Below are positions 63,227 to 64,000 of a stretch of 64,000 nt of DNA, piece after piece. Origin of the DNA: Planctomycetota bacterium. Its GTDB lineage: Bacteria > Planctomycetota > Phycisphaerae > Phycisphaerales > UBA1924. The position numbers and the translations under genes are program-made. How positions within the stretch are numbered: the stretch's first letter is position 1; each line of letters opens with the position of its first letter. The stretch lies in contig JAEYUO010000076.1 of assembly GCA_023432465.1 (NCBI GenBank), forward strand, positions 1 to 64,000. The letters are read 5' to 3'. The notes beneath the pieces are model-generated. The model saw nothing but the letters and a program-made list of their open reading frames with translations. It was not told where the DNA came from and did not search any database.

Positions 63227-64000
63227 CCCGGTTGGACAACCACAAAGCGCAGGGCGATGACGGGGCAGCTCGCCTCGACCCCCTTGTTCGCGTTGTGCTG
63301 GTCGGCCGGAGCGATGTCGAGCGCACGCTGCGCAGAATGAGCGAGATCGAACTCATCCGGGCACGCGAGCCCCTGTCCGCCATCGGTGAAGTCGCTCACC
63401 CGATCGATCCTGAATGCCCCTCGCAGACGGTCGTTCTGGTGGCGCCCGGCGCGGTGGCCACGGAGAGGGCCGCGGCATTCTCCGCCGGAATCCGGCGGGC
63501 AGACCCCAAAGCCCGCATCCTCGCGCTGGGCGATGCCGATGCGACCAGCTTCGACGGCCGGCTGTCCCATGTCGGTGGGGATTCTGCGAGCCTTCTTTCG
63601 CAACTGGCCCTGCTGCCCGAGCAGCCTGAGGTACGCCGATTGCCGGATGTCGAAACCGACCATGCGGACACGGCCGAACAGACAACCTCCGCAGAATCTC
63701 AGTCGCTCCCGTCCACCGAGCACGACGATTCGATCCTCAACGCGATGCTCAAGGGCTCCGATGCAGTCGAAGCAGCAATGACTGGCGTGCGCCGCCGGCT
63801 TGGCATTCCCAACGCCGCGTTTGTCGCGGCGGCGCGAGTGGGCCCGGAGGGCAAGCCGCCGACCGGCGGCGTCGCAGTGAAGCACGGCGAACGGACTCTT
63901 GGCTACCTCGTCGCACCGCGGGCTGATCGCGCACTCGTCGAGGCCGAAGCCGCCGCGCTGGCCCCATGGATCGCGCTCATTGCTCAGCAGGATCAGCTCA
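63223..64000 (+). CDS. unknown protein, C-terminus cut by window edge
   Basis: The open frame runs from TTG 63223, overlapping the previous stop, to the right edge with no stop; 259 codons are visible. The first 130 residues look like a second receiver-like fold (VRVVLVGRSDVERTL, then PSQTVVLVAPGAVATERAAA). After a Ser/Glu/Thr-rich linker, residues 180-259 (GVRRRLGIPNAAFVAAARVG) look like a small sensor-type domain of GAF kind. It may be a signalling protein; the deciding domain would lie beyond the window. Confidence 0.6.
   Translation, partial: MTRLDNHKAQGDDGAARLDPLVRVVLVGRSDVERTLRRMSEIELIRAREPLSAIGEVAHPIDPECPSQTVVLVAPGAVATERAAAFSAGIRRADPKARILALGDADATSFDGRLSHVGGDSASLLSQLALLPEQPEVRRLPDVETDHADTAEQTTSAESQSLPSTEHDDSILNAMLKGSDAVEAAMTGVRRRLGIPNAAFVAAARVGPEGKPPTGGVAVKHGERTLGYLVAPRADRALVEAEAAALAPWIALIAQQDQL

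Overview
The window reads as an ordinary, gene-dense stretch of chromosome from a high-GC planctomycete, most likely class Phycisphaerae. The lineage call is an inference from lineage-flavoured proteins. These are a secreted protein with Cys-rich repeats and a C-terminal 'GC-type' dockerin-like module (13192-14868), a LEPR-XLL-like protein (17844-18533), a pseudopilin-like protein with a C-terminal V-DGS motif (35082-36083), a zinc-ribbon membrane protein (28157-28714), TPR and FHA proteins, and a ThiD2-ThiE fusion. No rRNA, tRNA, CRISPR array, prophage or classical transposase was recognised.

Layout. 1-3445 (minus): gcvH, then a LolD/MacB-type ABC ATPase and an FtsX-type permease that runs off the left edge; all three overlap. 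3555-9399 (plus): coaX overlapping a divergent MnmE-like GTPase, a TPR-like membrane protein, an RluD-type pseudouridine synthase, a beta-propeller lipoprotein and a small membrane protein. 9401-16669: an FHA protein facing hemW, then on the minus strand zwf, a dockerin protein with its own terminator, and pgl overlapping an RluA-like gene. 16747-26285: thiD2-thiE, a LEPR-XLL protein, an M16 peptidase, an HDOD/degenerate-GGDEF protein, recO, a compact FabZ-ACP-FabZ cluster and a fused aroD-aroE. 26316-29017 is the most repeat-rich part: inverted heptamer arrays, a 579-bp inverted-repeat-bounded unit carrying a GxxExxY nuclease-like gene, and a cluster of hairpins that all have TTCA loops.

29018-46129: ffh facing rpsP, a metallophosphoesterase/DUF1569 pair, a lipoprotein, a sugar isomerase/Gfo-Idh-MocA pair, a pseudopilin, elbB, a UvrD/PcrA helicase, a trypsin-like protease, glnS, gltX and a TlpA-like protein. 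46326-64000: a possible Clp/NfeD-fold secreted protein, a GT2 glycosyltransferase, an unknown protein, a SpoU methyltransferase, pilT, a sigma-70 factor, a long non-coding stretch before sodB, small membrane proteins, kdsA, a DUF433/DUF5615 toxin-antitoxin-like pair, rimO, ftsW with a long acidic tail, murG, and two overlapping genes of unknown role, the last cut by the right edge.

Most genes are housekeeping: translation and RNA modification, cofactors, the oxidative pentose phosphate branch, cell wall and LPS precursors, secretion and repair. The best candidates for something undescribed are the GxxExxY inverted-repeat unit, the TTCA-loop hairpin cluster next to it, the FabZ-ACP-FabZ cluster, the MnmE-like GTPase coupled to a CoaX with an altered phosphate-binding motif, and the structured leader of sodB.
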